Assembly: GCA_020692565.1 (NCBI GenBank)
Contig: JAIMKJ010000002.1
Coordinates: 28,337-92,336, forward strand
Origin: Thermomonas sp.
Lineage (GTDB): Bacteria > Pseudomonadota > Gammaproteobacteria > Xanthomonadales > Xanthomonadaceae
Length of the DNA: 64,000 nucleotides
Direction: 5' to 3'
In this document: positions 56,179 to 64,000 of the stretch, piece after piece
How positions within the stretch are numbered: the first letter of the stretch is position 1
How the letters are laid out: each line of letters opens with the position of its first letter
Notes under the pieces: model-generated
What the model was told of the DNA's origin: nothing
Seen by the model: the letters and a program-made list of their open reading frames with translations, nothing else
The model's database searches: none
Translations under genes and position numbers: made by a program

Positions 56179-56286
56179 CTGCCGGCCGATACCAGGCTCC
56201 GCGTACGAAGCCCAAAGCGAAAGGCCCACCGCGTCGCCGATACGAACGGGCTGCGTATCGAAGTACGGACGGCCACTACTTGCTGA
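56173..56286 (+). pseudogene. Remnant of a P4-type tyrosine integrase N-terminus
   Basis: The frame reads THLPADTRLRVRSPKRKAHR then VADTNGLRIEVRTATTC before a stop. This resembles the Arm-DNA-binding N-terminal domain of P4-type integrases, whose pattern is roughly LTDTxIRxxKPxxKxYKLaDxxGLyLxV. No start codon with ribosome site and no catalytic domain is present, so it is a fragment. P4-type integrases insert islands into tRNA 3' ends and lie next to them, which fits its place just after tRNA-Lys. The match is by eye and short. Confidence 0.45.
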
Positions 56287-56741
56287 TTCCAGGACAGCCC
56301 GGAATGGCCGAAGTCTCTCCCTGTAAACAGGGGTTTTGGCCCTCCGCATGCCCGCTTGCGTCCGATGAGTGCTCCTGCGATCAGCGGGCGAATGCGGGCA
56401 AGAATCGGGGCAACGGACCCGCTCCGGCTTTGGCGTTGCCCCCAAGACGTTCACCGATACCGCGATCCGCGAAGTCGAATCTGCCTGCAACGCAGCGGGT
56501 GTTCGGCGGCGGTCGGGAAGGGATCGCTGCGGGCGTCACCCGCAGGCGCGAAAGTGTTTCCGCACTAGGCGGTGCTCCAACGCGCTTTGGCCGTGAAGAC
56601 CCTCGTCCTCGGGTTCGACCATGCGAAATGCACTTGCAAGAGTATGGAAAGCGGAATCGCGTATCATGTCGCATCATTTTTAGCCGTTGGTCACGATTAT
56701 CGCTGACCCGGCGCGGGGATCGAATGGAGAAGGGGCGGACG

Positions 56742-58049
56742 ATGCAGTTCAGATCGTGGAAGCGCGCGCGCGCATGGGCGCAATTGGGAGCTGTTGCCGC
56801 GTTGTTGTCGGCGTTGCCGGCAGCGGCGCAGAACCTGATCTCCAATCCGGGGTTCGAGAACAATCCGCCGCCTGCTTTCGGCAACAACATCGGCTACGGG
56901 ATCGCGCCCTGGACACTGGGTTCGGGCCAGACCTCCAATGTGGTGAAGGTCGATGGCGGCGTGAACTTCAACTATGGCAACGGCGGTCCTACGCTGGACC
57001 CCAACCCGGCCACCGGCGCGGGCGTGCAGCAGCATTATCTGGACATCGCGTCGGGCTCGAACGCCTTCTACCAGTCCTTCGTGGTGCCGATCTGCGGCGG
57101 CAGCGCGGGTCAGGTGCGCACGGCGACCTTCTCCGGCTGGTTCTCGACACGCGACAACCTCTCTGGTAACGGCAGCATCGCCATCCGCCAGGGGGCCGGC
57201 CTGTCAGGCACGATTCTCGCCAGCGCCAGCGCGATCATGCCGGCGCCCATCGCGCCGACGACATCGGCCAGCGCGCCGTGGGTGTTCGTGTCCGGCACCG
57301 TCAACGTGACCGCGGGCAGCACCATCTCCTATGTGGTGGACCTGGACAACAATGCGAATTTCGACGAGGCGTTCCTGAGTTTCAACAGCGTGAGCTGCGT
57401 GACGTCGCAGCTCACCCTGCAGAAGGCCTGGTCGGGTGCGGCCCTCAACGATACCGCCACCGTCAGCCTGAGCCGGGCGGGCACGGTGATCGATTCGCTG
57501 GTATCCACGGCCAATACCGCGACGGAAGTGGACAGCGACGCCACGCCGGTGACGGTCTTCCAGGGCGAAACCCTGACGCTGGCGGAAGTGCTGGGCGGCG
57601 GCAACGCCGGCGTCTACACCGCTACTTTGAGCTGCACCGGCCCCGCGACGTTGAGCGGCAACACGCTGACCGTCGGTAATACCGGTGCGGCGATCGCGTG
57701 CCGCTACACCAATACGCGCCCGCCGTCGGACGTGAGCGTCACCAAGACCAATACCCCCGGCGTCAACGGCAACGTCGATCAGGCGGCTGATACCGTCGTC
57801 CAGGGCAGTACCGTCAATTACGCCATCGTGGTCCGCAATGCGGGCCCGAATGCCGCCAACGGCACGGTACTGCGGGACCCCGCGCCGACGAACCTCAGCT
57901 GCAGCTCGGTGAGCTGCGGCAGCGCGACCGGCGGTGCCGTTTGCCCGGCGGTGAGCATCGCCGGGTTGCAATCGGCGGCCGGCGTCGTGATCGCCACGTT
58001 GCCGGTCTCCGGTGCGTTGACCTTCAACGTGACCTGCACGGTGCTGTGA
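56742..58049 (+). CDS. Secreted DUF11-repeat surface protein
   Basis: This 435-residue protein has a signal peptide (LGAVAALLSALPAAAQ), an N-terminal galactose-binding-like domain (NLISNPGFENNPPPAFGNNI, FYQSFVVPICGGSAGQVRTA), a middle beta-sandwich (LTLQKAWSGAALNDTATVSL, GETLTLAEVLGGGNAGVYTA), and one DUF11 domain (SVTKTNTPGVNGNVDQAADT, NYAIVVRNAGPNAANGTVLR). Such proteins are cell-surface or outer-membrane associated with unknown roles. It ends shortly after the DUF11 domain (NVTCTVL), with no anchor. The ATG at 56742 has an AGAAGGGG stretch upstream; an ATG at 56724 is in frame. It lies next to the tRNA-Lys scar. Confidence 0.82.
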   Translation: MQFRSWKRARAWAQLGAVAALLSALPAAAQNLISNPGFENNPPPAFGNNIGYGIAPWTLGSGQTSNVVKVDGGVNFNYGNGGPTLDPNPATGAGVQQHYLDIASGSNAFYQSFVVPICGGSAGQVRTATFSGWFSTRDNLSGNGSIAIRQGAGLSGTILASASAIMPAPIAPTTSASAPWVFVSGTVNVTAGSTISYVVDLDNNANFDEAFLSFNSVSCVTSQLTLQKAWSGAALNDTATVSLSRAGTVIDSLVSTANTATEVDSDATPVTVFQGETLTLAEVLGGGNAGVYTATLSCTGPATLSGNTLTVGNTGAAIACRYTNTRPPSDVSVTKTNTPGVNGNVDQAADTVVQGSTVNYAIVVRNAGPNAANGTVLRDPAPTNLSCSSVSCGSATGGAVCPAVSIAGLQSAAGVVIATLPVSGALTFNVTCTVL

Positions 58050-58126
58050 ACAGGTGGCCGTGAACGGGCGGTGATCCGACGCGGGTCGATCGACGCCCGT
58101 GGCGTCGGAGTCCAGGCGTGTTGCGC

Positions 58127-58633
58127 CTATCGCATCGCGCTGGGTTCGGAGAACGACAGCGGCTCCGCGCCGTGTTCGGCCACGATCCGGTCGATCCGGA
58201 CCGTGTCTTCCGGATCGTCGTCGTCGACATCCACCACCACCAGGATCCTGCCGTCGGCGATTTCCTGTTCGTAGCGCCGACGGATCGGATCGGGCACCGC
58301 CGATCCCGCGAGCGCCGCGGCCCAGCCGCCGGTCGCAGCGCCGATCAGGGTGATCGCCGCGGCGCCGGCGACGGTGATGCCGATCGCGGGCACAGCGATG
58401 CCGATCAGGCCCGCAAGCAGGCCCGCGCCGCCGCCGCCGAGCGTGCCGCGCAGCGCCGCCGGAATGAAATCGGTGCTGGCATTGCGGTAATCGTCGGGAA
58501 TCCGCTCCATCTCGATATCGGCGCGCGCGACGATGGAAATATCCTCTTCCGGCATGCCCGAGGTGTGCAGGGAAGCAACCGCCATGCGCGCGGACGCGAG
58601 GTCGCGCATCAGCAAGACGTGTCTGGTTTTCAT
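58127..58633 (-). CDS. Small membrane-associated stress-type protein (YflT/DUF1269-like)
   Basis: This 168-residue protein starts MKTRHVLLMRDLASARMAVA, followed by a short alpha/beta region (GMPEEDISIVARADIEMERI), a Gly/Ala-rich hydrophobic glycine-zipper stretch (LAGLIGIAVPAIGITVAGAA) and an acidic C-terminal strand (GRILVVVDVDDDDPEDTVRI). It resembles proteins annotated as general stress protein 17M-like, but I cannot assign a function. The start has GGAG upstream. Confidence 0.75.
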   Translation of the reverse strand: MKTRHVLLMRDLASARMAVASLHTSGMPEEDISIVARADIEMERIPDDYRNASTDFIPAALRGTLGGGGAGLLAGLIGIAVPAIGITVAGAAAITLIGAATGGWAAALAGSAVPDPIRRRYEQEIADGRILVVVDVDDDDPEDTVRIDRIVAEHGAEPLSFSEPSAMR

Positions 58634-58866
58634 CGGGAAACTCCTTCGATGACGCAAGCGGGAACAGGGATCCCGCGGGAGGTCGCGATCGTCGCGAGGC
58701 CGTCGATCCTCTGGCGACGGATCGTTCACGATGGACTATGTCCATCGCCGGCTGAATCGCGGAACAGTCGACAGATCGCGCATGACGACCGGGGGTTTGA
58801 CGTACATCCCGGGATCGTCGCCATGCAGGACGCACGGCGACGCGCATTCGCGTCATGCAAAAGACA

Positions 58867-58885
58867 GGCCCCGCGATGCGGGGCC
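58867..58885 (-). terminator. Terminator of the PQQ sugar dehydrogenase gene
   Basis: GGCCCCGC and GCGGGGCC form an 8-bp GC stem with a 3-base loop just after the stop codon of the dehydrogenase gene. On the minus strand it is followed by TGTCTTTT, a modest T-rich tail. Confidence 0.75.
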
Positions 58886-58910
58886 TTGGCGATTGCGCGA
58901 GAAAACCGCG

Positions 58911-60182
58911 TTACAGCGGCTTGGGTGTGAGTTTCAACAGCCGCGCGCCGGCGCCGTCTTCCAGCAGCCAGATCGCACCGTCCGGGCCCTGTTCCACTTC
59001 GCGGATGCGTTTGCCCATCGCGTAGCGTTCGGTTTCCCGGGCAGTGGTGCCGTTGAACTGGATGCGCACCAGCGCCTGCGAGGCGAGGCCGCCGATCAGT
59101 CCGTTGCCGCGGAAATACGGGAACAGATCGCCGGAATAGATGATGAAACCGGCAGGCGCGATGGTCGGGTTCCACCAGGCTTCGGGCGCGTTGTAGCCAT
59201 CGCCGGGCGCGTGGTCCGGAATGTTGCTGCCGTCGTAGTTGTTGCCGTTGGAGACAAGCGGCCAGCCGTAATTGCTGCCGCGTTCGATCAGATTCAATTC
59301 GTCACCGTTGGCAGGGCCCATTTCGTGGGTCCAGAGTCTGCCGGCGCCATCGAAAGCGATGCCCAGCAGGTTGCGATGGCCCAGCGACCAGACTTCCTTG
59401 GCGACGCCGGCCTGGTTCGCGAACGGATTGTCGGCGGGCAGGCTGCCGTCGTCGTTGAGGCGGATCAGCTTGCCGAGGTTCTTGGTCATGTCCTGCGCGG
59501 GCGTGGCTTGCTGGCGGTCGCCGGAGGTGATCCAGAGTTTGCCGTCGGCGCCGAAGGCGATGCGATGGCTGTAGTGGCCGCCGCCGCTCACTTTCGGCGA
59601 TTGCCGCCAGACGATCTGCGACGCGCCGAGGCTGCCGCCGCCGTTCGCGTCCAGCGTGAGCGGCGCGCGTGCGACCACTGCGCCGCGGGTGCCGCTGGTG
59701 CCGGCTTCGGCGTAGCTGTAATAAACGTAGCGGTTGCTGGCGTACTGCGGATGCAGCACCACATCGCCCAGGCCGCCCTGGCCGCCGTAGGCCACGGTCG
59801 GCAGGCCGGTGATGGTGCCGGTGGTCTTGGTGACCGTATTGAACAGGCGCAGCTGCCCGGATTTCTCGGTAACCAGCAGACGGCCGTCGGGCAGGAAGGT
59901 CATCGCCCAGGGTTCGTTGAAAGTGCCGAACGCGGTGCTGATGAAGGGCGGGTTCGGCAGTTGCGTCGGGCGATTCGGCCCGCCGGTGAATCTGGGTTTG
60001 TCGGCTGCTTCGGCCGAGGGTGCAGCGGTCGGGGCCGGCCGTGCGGGCCGCTCGCGGCGCGGCGCGGCGGCTTCGCGGTCGGCCTTGGTGGCTTCGAGCC
60101 GGGCGCCGTCGCTGCCGATGGTGCCGGTGCAGGATGTCAGCAGCAGGCTGACGCTGAAGATCAGTGACAGGGACTGGGGCAT
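58911..60182 (-). CDS. PQQ-dependent sugar dehydrogenase, lipoprotein
   Basis: This 423-residue protein matches soluble PQQ-dependent aldose sugar dehydrogenases (YliI/Asd type), which oxidise sugars in the periplasm or at the envelope. A lipoprotein signal peptide ends in the lipobox LLTSC. A disordered Ala/Arg/Pro region precedes a six-bladed propeller with [60 protein letters not shown] and [23 protein letters not shown] biosynthesis genes are not in the window, so the cofactor may be imported or made elsewhere. Confidence 0.92.
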   Translation of the reverse strand: MPQSLSLIFSVSLLLTSCTGTIGSDGARLEATKADREAAAPRRERPARPAPTAAPSAEAADKPRFTGGPNRPTQLPNPPFISTAFGTFNEPWAMTFLPDGRLLVTEKSGQLRLFNTVTKTTGTITGLPTVAYGGQGGLGDVVLHPQYASNRYVYYSYAEAGTSGTRGAVVARAPLTLDANGGGSLGASQIVWRQSPKVSGGGHYSHRIAFGADGKLWITSGDRQQATPAQDMTKNLGKLIRLNDDGSLPADNPFANQAGVAKEVWSLGHRNLLGIAFDGAGRLWTHEMGPANGDELNLIERGSNYGWPLVSNGNNYDGSNIPDHAPGDGYNAPEAWWNPTIAPAGFIIYSGDLFPYFRGNGLIGGLASQALVRIQFNGTTARETERYAMGKRIREVEQGPDGAIWLLEDGAGARLLKLTPKPL

Positions 60183-60435
60183 GGGGGCGTGCCTCGACGT
60201 CGGAAGAGAGTGGGGTGTCGCGGGATCTTGTAGCGGACTGCGCGTCCGCCTGGCGTGACCGGGTTAACAGCGTTGGCCGAAGGTGGTTTGCGGCTTCGGC
60301 ATCTTGCGCCGGATGGGGAACGGTTACCTGAATGTGTCGGCGGTCGGGCAGCACGCATGACTTCCGGCGGGTTGAAGCGCCGTGCCGTGGCCCACACTGC
60401 TTTGCGACAACCTTTCCTTTCCCGGAGTACCGCGC

Positions 60436-61104
60436 ATGAAGATTCAAGGCTTCCTCGACCAGTTGCTGAAAACCGCGCAACAGAGCGCGGGCGACCTGGG
60501 CAACGCGGCGGGCGTGAAGAGCGGCGCGGATTTCGGCAAGGGCGCATTGGCCGGTGGCGCGCTGGGCATGCTGCTGGGCAACCGCAAGGCGCGGAAGATG
60601 GGCGGGAAGGTCGCGGTCTACGGCGGGCTCGCTGCCGTCGGCGTGTTGGCTTACAAGGCCTACGGCGACTGGAAGAAACAGCAGGGCGGCGCCGGTGCGG
60701 CCGTCGAACCGCGCACCGTGGACATGCTGCCGCCGCCGGAGGCCGAATCGCACAGCCAGGCGATCCTCAAGGCGTTGATCGCCGCCGCCAAGGCCGACGG
60801 CCATGTCGACGCGCGCGAGCGCGAAGTGATCGAAGGCGAATTCAGCCGCATCGATGCCGCGCCCGAAGTCCGCCAGTGGCTGCAGGCCGAACTGCAGAAA
60901 CCGCTGGACCCCGCCGAAGTGGCGCGCGCCGCGACCACGCCGGAAATCGCGTCGGAGATGTACCTCGCCAGCCTGCTCGCCGCGGACGAACAGAACTTCA
61001 TGGAACGCGCGTATCTGGACGAACTGGCGCGCCAGCTCAAGCTCGACGACAGCCTGAAGGCGCGGCTGGAGCAGCAGGTGAAGGACGTCGGCGACGCGGC
61101 CTGA
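60436..61104 (+). CDS. DUF533 (YebE-like) protein
   Basis: This 222-residue protein has an N-terminal helix (MKIQGFLDQLLKTAQQ), a Gly-rich segment with a membrane-like stretch (GALAGGALGMLLGNRKARKM, VAVYGGLAAVGVLAYKAYGD), and a C-terminal TerB-like helical domain (AILKALIAAAKADGHVDARE, ASLLAADEQNFMERAYLDEL). This is the DUF533/YebE family, of unproven function. The ATG at 60436 has CCCGGAG upstream. A terminator follows at 61127. Confidence 0.9.
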   Translation: MKIQGFLDQLLKTAQQSAGDLGNAAGVKSGADFGKGALAGGALGMLLGNRKARKMGGKVAVYGGLAAVGVLAYKAYGDWKKQQGGAGAAVEPRTVDMLPPPEAESHSQAILKALIAAAKADGHVDAREREVIEGEFSRIDAAPEVRQWLQAELQKPLDPAEVARAATTPEIASEMYLASLLAADEQNFMERAYLDELARQLKLDDSLKARLEQQVKDVGDAA

Positions 61105-61126
61105 ATTCCCAAACGTCATGACGACG

Positions 61127-61156
61127 AAAAGCCGGGCAATCCGCCCCGGCTTTTTT
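61127..61156 (+). terminator. Rho-independent terminator after the DUF533 gene
   Basis: AAAAGCCGGG and CCCGGCTTTTTT form a GC stem flanked by A and T runs, about 20 bases after the stop codon. Confidence 0.92.
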
Positions 61157-61344
61157 CGTGGCGGTGACACTGCCGCGACGCATGGTCCGAGGAATGTCCG
61201 CCGCGCATCCGTCGGCGAATCGTAACGGCCCCGTAACTGACAGGTATCCCGCCGATTGGTTAATTTGTCTTAACACCATCGGCAGCGCAGCACCCGCACG
61301 TTGCCCGTCACCACGCCGGTAACCGTCATTCGAGCGAATCATCC

Positions 61345-61860
61345 ATGAAGCAAGTCGCCTGCAGCCTGATCGTCGTCGCTCTGTGCATGACCGCTGTCGC
61401 CTGCACCACCAAGAAAGTCAAACCTTCAAAGACCAACGGCGCGGAGAATGCCGGCTCGACGACGACCGATCGCGGCGTCCAGCCCGGCACCTATACCCCC
61501 GGCGATCTCGACACCAACGCCTGCCTGAAAGAACGCGTCATCTATTTCGATTTCGATCAGGACAGCCTGCGTCCCGAGTCGCGCAGCGTGGTCGATTGCC
61601 ATGCGAAATACCTGCGCGACCGTCCGTCCGCCAGGGCGGTTCTGGGGGGGCATGCCGACGAGCGCGGCAGCCGCGAATACAACGTGGGCCTCAGCGAACG
61701 CCGCGGCAACGCCGTCTCCAGCGCGTTCACTGCCAGTGGCGTGTCCGGCAGCCAAGTCAGCGTCGTCAGCTATGGCGAGGAGCGTCCGGTCTGTCTGGAA
61801 TCCAACGAAAACTGCTGGTCCAGCAACCGCCGGGTCGAGATCGACTACGAATCCCGTTGA
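61345..61860 (+). CDS. OmpA-family lipoprotein, second Pal-like protein
   Basis: This 171-residue protein is a clear paralogue of Pal at 52728: a lipoprotein signal peptide with lipobox TAVAC, then TYTPGDLDTNACLKERVIYF, DFDQDSLRPESRSVVDCHAK, and the peptidoglycan-binding stretch LGGHADERGSREYNVGLSER. In the motif, LEGNADERG of Pal is LGGHADERG here. It is likely to bind peptidoglycan at the outer membrane. It stands alone outside the tol operon, so it may act under different conditions or partners. Confidence 0.93.
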   Translation: MKQVACSLIVVALCMTAVACTTKKVKPSKTNGAENAGSTTTDRGVQPGTYTPGDLDTNACLKERVIYFDFDQDSLRPESRSVVDCHAKYLRDRPSARAVLGGHADERGSREYNVGLSERRGNAVSSAFTASGVSGSQVSVVSYGEERPVCLESNENCWSSNRRVEIDYESR

Positions 61861-62042
61861 TCACAGGTTGAAGCGCACAAGTTGAAACGCATCCGTCCTG
61901 CCGCACGCGCGGGTCAAGTTAGGGGTCAGCGGCAGGCATGGTCACCTCCGGGTGCCATGTCTGCCGTCGATTTCGTGGGCGCGCCATCGGCGAATCGCGT
62001 CGATCGTGCGATGTCCGCATAATCGGACGTCCAACATTCCGC

Positions 62043-62573
62043 ATGGCATGGATACGCATGTCGACACGCCGGCAACTGTCGCAAATCCTGCTGCTCAGTC
62101 ATATCGGCCTGGTGGTCCTCTTCGCGGTATTCCTCGTGGCCGCGAGCCTGGGCACGATCCGCTCGGCGGCCGTCGCGCAGGCGCGCAAGGAAGCCGAGCG
62201 CAGCGCGTCCGAGGCCCGGCGTCGATTGGCCGAATGGCAGCGCGAACCCAACGTGGTCGCCGACCTGCTGGTCGAGCAACCGTCGCTGCCGTTCTATCTT
62301 CAGCGCGGCCAGCTCACCAAGTCGCGGGCATTGATCGAGGATGTGCGCACGACCAGCGGGATCGACTACATCGGTCTGGAAAAGGCGGGCGCGATGTTCG
62401 GCGAGATCGGAAAGCGTCCGCCGTCGCTCGCCGAAGGATTGGCGTTCGGGGACAAGGGCGACGCCTGGTGGATCGTGCGTCGCAGGGTGCCCAACGTCCA
62501 GGGCGTGTCGATTCTCGTCGCCGAATCGTTGAAAGAGCGGCTTTCGGAGCGGCGGTGGAGTATGTCCATGTGA
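62043..62573 (+). CDS. Sensor histidine kinase, N-terminal part (frame 1)
   Basis: This frame encodes 176 residues: a first membrane segment (LSHIGLVVLFAVFLVAASLG), a coiled linker and about 100 residues of a periplasmic sensor domain (AEWQREPNVVADLLVEQPSL, GIDYIGLEKAGAMFGEIGKR). It stops at a TGA (62571-62573) in the middle of the sensor domain, where the kinase continues in another frame. The start could be 62043 or 62058; neither has a good ribosome site. Confidence 0.75.
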   Translation: MAWIRMSTRRQLSQILLLSHIGLVVLFAVFLVAASLGTIRSAAVAQARKEAERSASEARRRLAEWQREPNVVADLLVEQPSLPFYLQRGQLTKSRALIEDVRTTSGIDYIGLEKAGAMFGEIGKRPPSLAEGLAFGDKGDAWWIVRRRVPNVQGVSILVAESLKERLSERRWSMSM

Positions 62574-64000
62574 CCCTGCGCTCGCCGACGCAGAAGGTTT
62601 CCGTCGCCGATGGCGCGTTCGCGGCTGCGCTGCGGGAAGTGTCCGAGTCGGGAGAGTCCGATACCTACGAAAACATCCAGGGATCGGCCGCGGTCCGTAT
62701 CGGCAATGTTCGCGACGAAGCAGGGCGCTCCGCGGGACTGCTGGTCGCCAGCGTCCACGAGCAGTGGCTGAAACGACGGATGCTGGAATGGCTCGCCAGC
62801 TTCGGCCTGTCGAGCCTCGTCACCGGTGCGCTGGCGTTCGCGCTGGCTTATCTGCTGGCGGCGCGCATCTCCCGCCCTTTCGCGCGCCTCGCCAGCGCGG
62901 CCCGGCGTCTGGGTTCTGGCGATCTGTCGACGCCGGTGCCCATGCCCAGAACGGTGCTCGCCGAACCGCTGTCCCTGGCCGAGAATCTGGAGAGCATGCG
63001 GACCCGGGTCAGTGCGTTGACCGAATCGGAACGCACGCAGCGGCAGGAACTCGACGTGATCCTCGACGGCGTGGACGAGGGTATCCTCGGCATCGACGAC
63101 CACGACACGATCCACTACGCCAACCGGCAGTTGCTGGAGATGGTCGGTCGCGATCGCGCTGAGGTCGTCGGCCTGAAGGTCGACGACGTGCTCGTGCCGA
63201 TCCTGTCCGGCGATGCCCGCAGCGATGACGATGCGATCGCGGGCCTGCCGCCTCCCGAGCGCTACTTCGCGACCGACATGATGCGGCCGTTGCTCGCGCG
63301 CCGGCTGCGCGCCTCCGCGGACAGGCAATTGCTGGTGGTGCGCGAAGAGAATGCGATCGAAGCCGCACGCGGCATGCGCGACCGGATCCTCGCCAACCTG
63401 TCGCACGAGTTCCAGACGCCGCTGTCCGCGCAGATCGCTTCCATCGAACTGCTCAGGGACCATTTGCGCCAATGCGGAGACGAAACCGCCATGAAGCTGG
63501 CCGGCGCGCAGTACCGCGGCACCATCCGGCTCTCGCAACTGGTCAATAATCTGCTGGACAGCGTGCGCATCGAAAGCGGCGAGATGCGCCTGCGTTACGA
63601 ACCGGTGGATCTGGTCGCGGTCGTGAGCGAGGCCATCGAATTGATGCAGCCGCTCATCGACCAGCGCGACCAGCGCGTGGTGGCGTCGCTGGCGCCCGGC
63701 CCGTCGCTGACCGGGGATCCGCAGCGCCTGTTCTCGGTGATCGTCAATCTGATCGCCAACGCCAACAAGTTCGCCCCGGACCAGACCCGCATCTGGATCG
63801 AAATCGAGTGGGCCGCCGACCGGGTGATGGTCTGGGTGGAGGACGACGGCCCCGGGCTGCCGGCATCGCATACCCTGAGCGACCTCTTCGCGCCGTTCAA
63901 GCGTTCGCCGCACGAAGAGCCCAGCCAGCGCGGCACCGGGCTGGGGCTCACCATCGTGCATGCGATCGTGTTGGCGCATGGCGGCGTGGTCAAGGTGGTC
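62570..64000 (+). CDS. Sensor histidine kinase, C-terminal part (partial)
   Basis: The frame continues from the sensor domain (TLRSPTQKVSVADG) through a second membrane segment (LSSLVTGALAFALAYLLA), a HAMP linker (ARISRPFARLASAARRLGSG), a PAS-like segment (DVILDGVDEGILGIDDHDTI), the HisKA dimerisation box (MRDRILANLSHEFQTPLSAQ, phospho-acceptor His), and the HATPase domain with N-box NLIANANKFAP, G1 EDDGPGLPAS and G2 GTGLGLTIVHAIV. It is open to the window end. A GTG at 62570 overlaps the upstream stop and could be a restart, with GGTGGAG about ten bases before it. Confidence 0.8.
   Translation, partial: MTLRSPTQKVSVADGAFAAALREVSESGESDTYENIQGSAAVRIGNVRDEAGRSAGLLVASVHEQWLKRRMLEWLASFGLSSLVTGALAFALAYLLAARISRPFARLASAARRLGSGDLSTPVPMPRTVLAEPLSLAENLESMRTRVSALTESERTQRQELDVILDGVDEGILGIDDHDTIHYANRQLLEMVGRDRAEVVGLKVDDVLVPILSGDARSDDDAIAGLPPPERYFATDMMRPLLARRLRASADRQLLVVREENAIEAARGMRDRILANLSHEFQTPLSAQIASIELLRDHLRQCGDETAMKLAGAQYRGTIRLSQLVNNLLDSVRIESGEMRLRYEPVDLVAVVSEAIELMQPLIDQRDQRVVASLAPGPSLTGDPQRLFSVIVNLIANANKFAPDQTRIWIEIEWAADRVMVWVEDDGPGLPASHTLSDLFAPFKRSPHEEPSQRGTGLGLTIVHAIVLAHGGVVKVV

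Larger units (their letters stand above)
56004..56741. other. Possible island scar behind tRNA-Lys
   Basis: About 740 bases without an intact gene. A T-rich run (about 56059-56073) after the tRNA may end its transcript. A large nested palindrome (56116-56178) and a probable integrase N-terminal fragment (56173-56286) follow. A short palindrome, CCCTGT/ACAGGG (56319-56332), is further on, and a weak second stretch resembling an integrase start (TFTDTAIREV, near 56447-56477) is seen. The rest shows no coding signal and no duplicated tRNA 3' end. Confidence 0.5.

Noticed and set aside
56280..56741. Upstream extension of the DUF11 protein frame
   Set aside because: The frame is open upstream, but the signal peptide and ribosome site place the start at 56742; upstream residues look non-coding.
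55928..58100. A duplicated tRNA 3' end marking the far island boundary
   Set aside because: I looked for a second copy of the TTCGAATCC...CCACCA segment downstream and found none in this window, so the far boundary cannot be set.

Overview
The window is high-GC DNA (roughly two thirds G+C by eye) from a gammaproteobacterium of the Xanthomonas/Lysobacter group (Lysobacterales). Three things support this. The YebC N-terminus has the Xanthomonas-type form [12 protein letters not shown]. The gene order aspS, yebC, ruvC, ruvA, kup, ruvB, ybgC, tolQRAB-pal-cpoB, queE, queC, tRNA-Lys is typical of the group, as are DUF3011 proteins and the TAnAAT-type -10 boxes. I assign no genus.

Layout. 1-8 kb: the 3' end of sucD, then metE (cobalamin-independent methionine synthase) and nrdAB (class I ribonucleotide reductase), transcribed divergently from back-to-back promoters, each with its own cobalamin riboswitch. 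8-18 kb: a thioesterase, nadE, a small unknown gene, bamD and rluD (divergent), pgeF, a tightly overlapping trehalose operon (otsB, a GH15 hydrolase, otsA) and a DUF4166/DCC gene pair. 18-30 kb: clpB behind a sigma-32-like promoter, yceH, an unknown secreted protein, a KefC/YbaL-type antiporter, a TonB-dependent receptor, an ABC-F ATPase and a hemerythrin-like protein. 30-36 kb: a secreted isoamylase, fmdB, a lipoprotein, a cluster of palindromic repeats and two adjacent DUF3011 paralogues. 36-48 kb: aspS, a GNAT acetyltransferase, a hydrolase, ohr, an AraC-type regulator, yebC and ruvCAB; ruvC and ruvA are separated by two long repeat elements, and kup plus a flavin monooxygenase sit between ruvA and ruvB. 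48-56 kb: the Tol-Pal envelope operon followed by queE and queC for queuosine, ending in tRNA-Lys(UUU). 56-58 kb: a likely island scar after the tRNA, with a probable integrase fragment, a large nested palindrome and a DUF11 surface protein. 58-64 kb: a small membrane protein, a PQQ sugar dehydrogenase, a DUF533 protein, a second Pal-like lipoprotein and a sensor histidine kinase that is split by a frameshift and runs off the window.

How the parts work together. The two riboswitches should shut off both B12-independent isozymes (MetE and NrdAB) when cobalamin is present, which predicts B12-dependent counterparts (MetH, NrdJ) elsewhere in the genome. The Tol-Pal, BamD and second Pal genes concern outer-membrane upkeep. 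otsBA with the GH15 enzyme handle trehalose or related glucosides. QueE and QueC supply the queuosine precursor preQ0.

Most of the window is ordinary chromosomal backbone, and I did not find a clearly new defence or biosynthetic system. The most interesting signals are non-coding: the mirror-image riboswitch leaders, several families of palindromic intergenic repeats, apparently leaderless promoters, and the scar behind tRNA-Lys.
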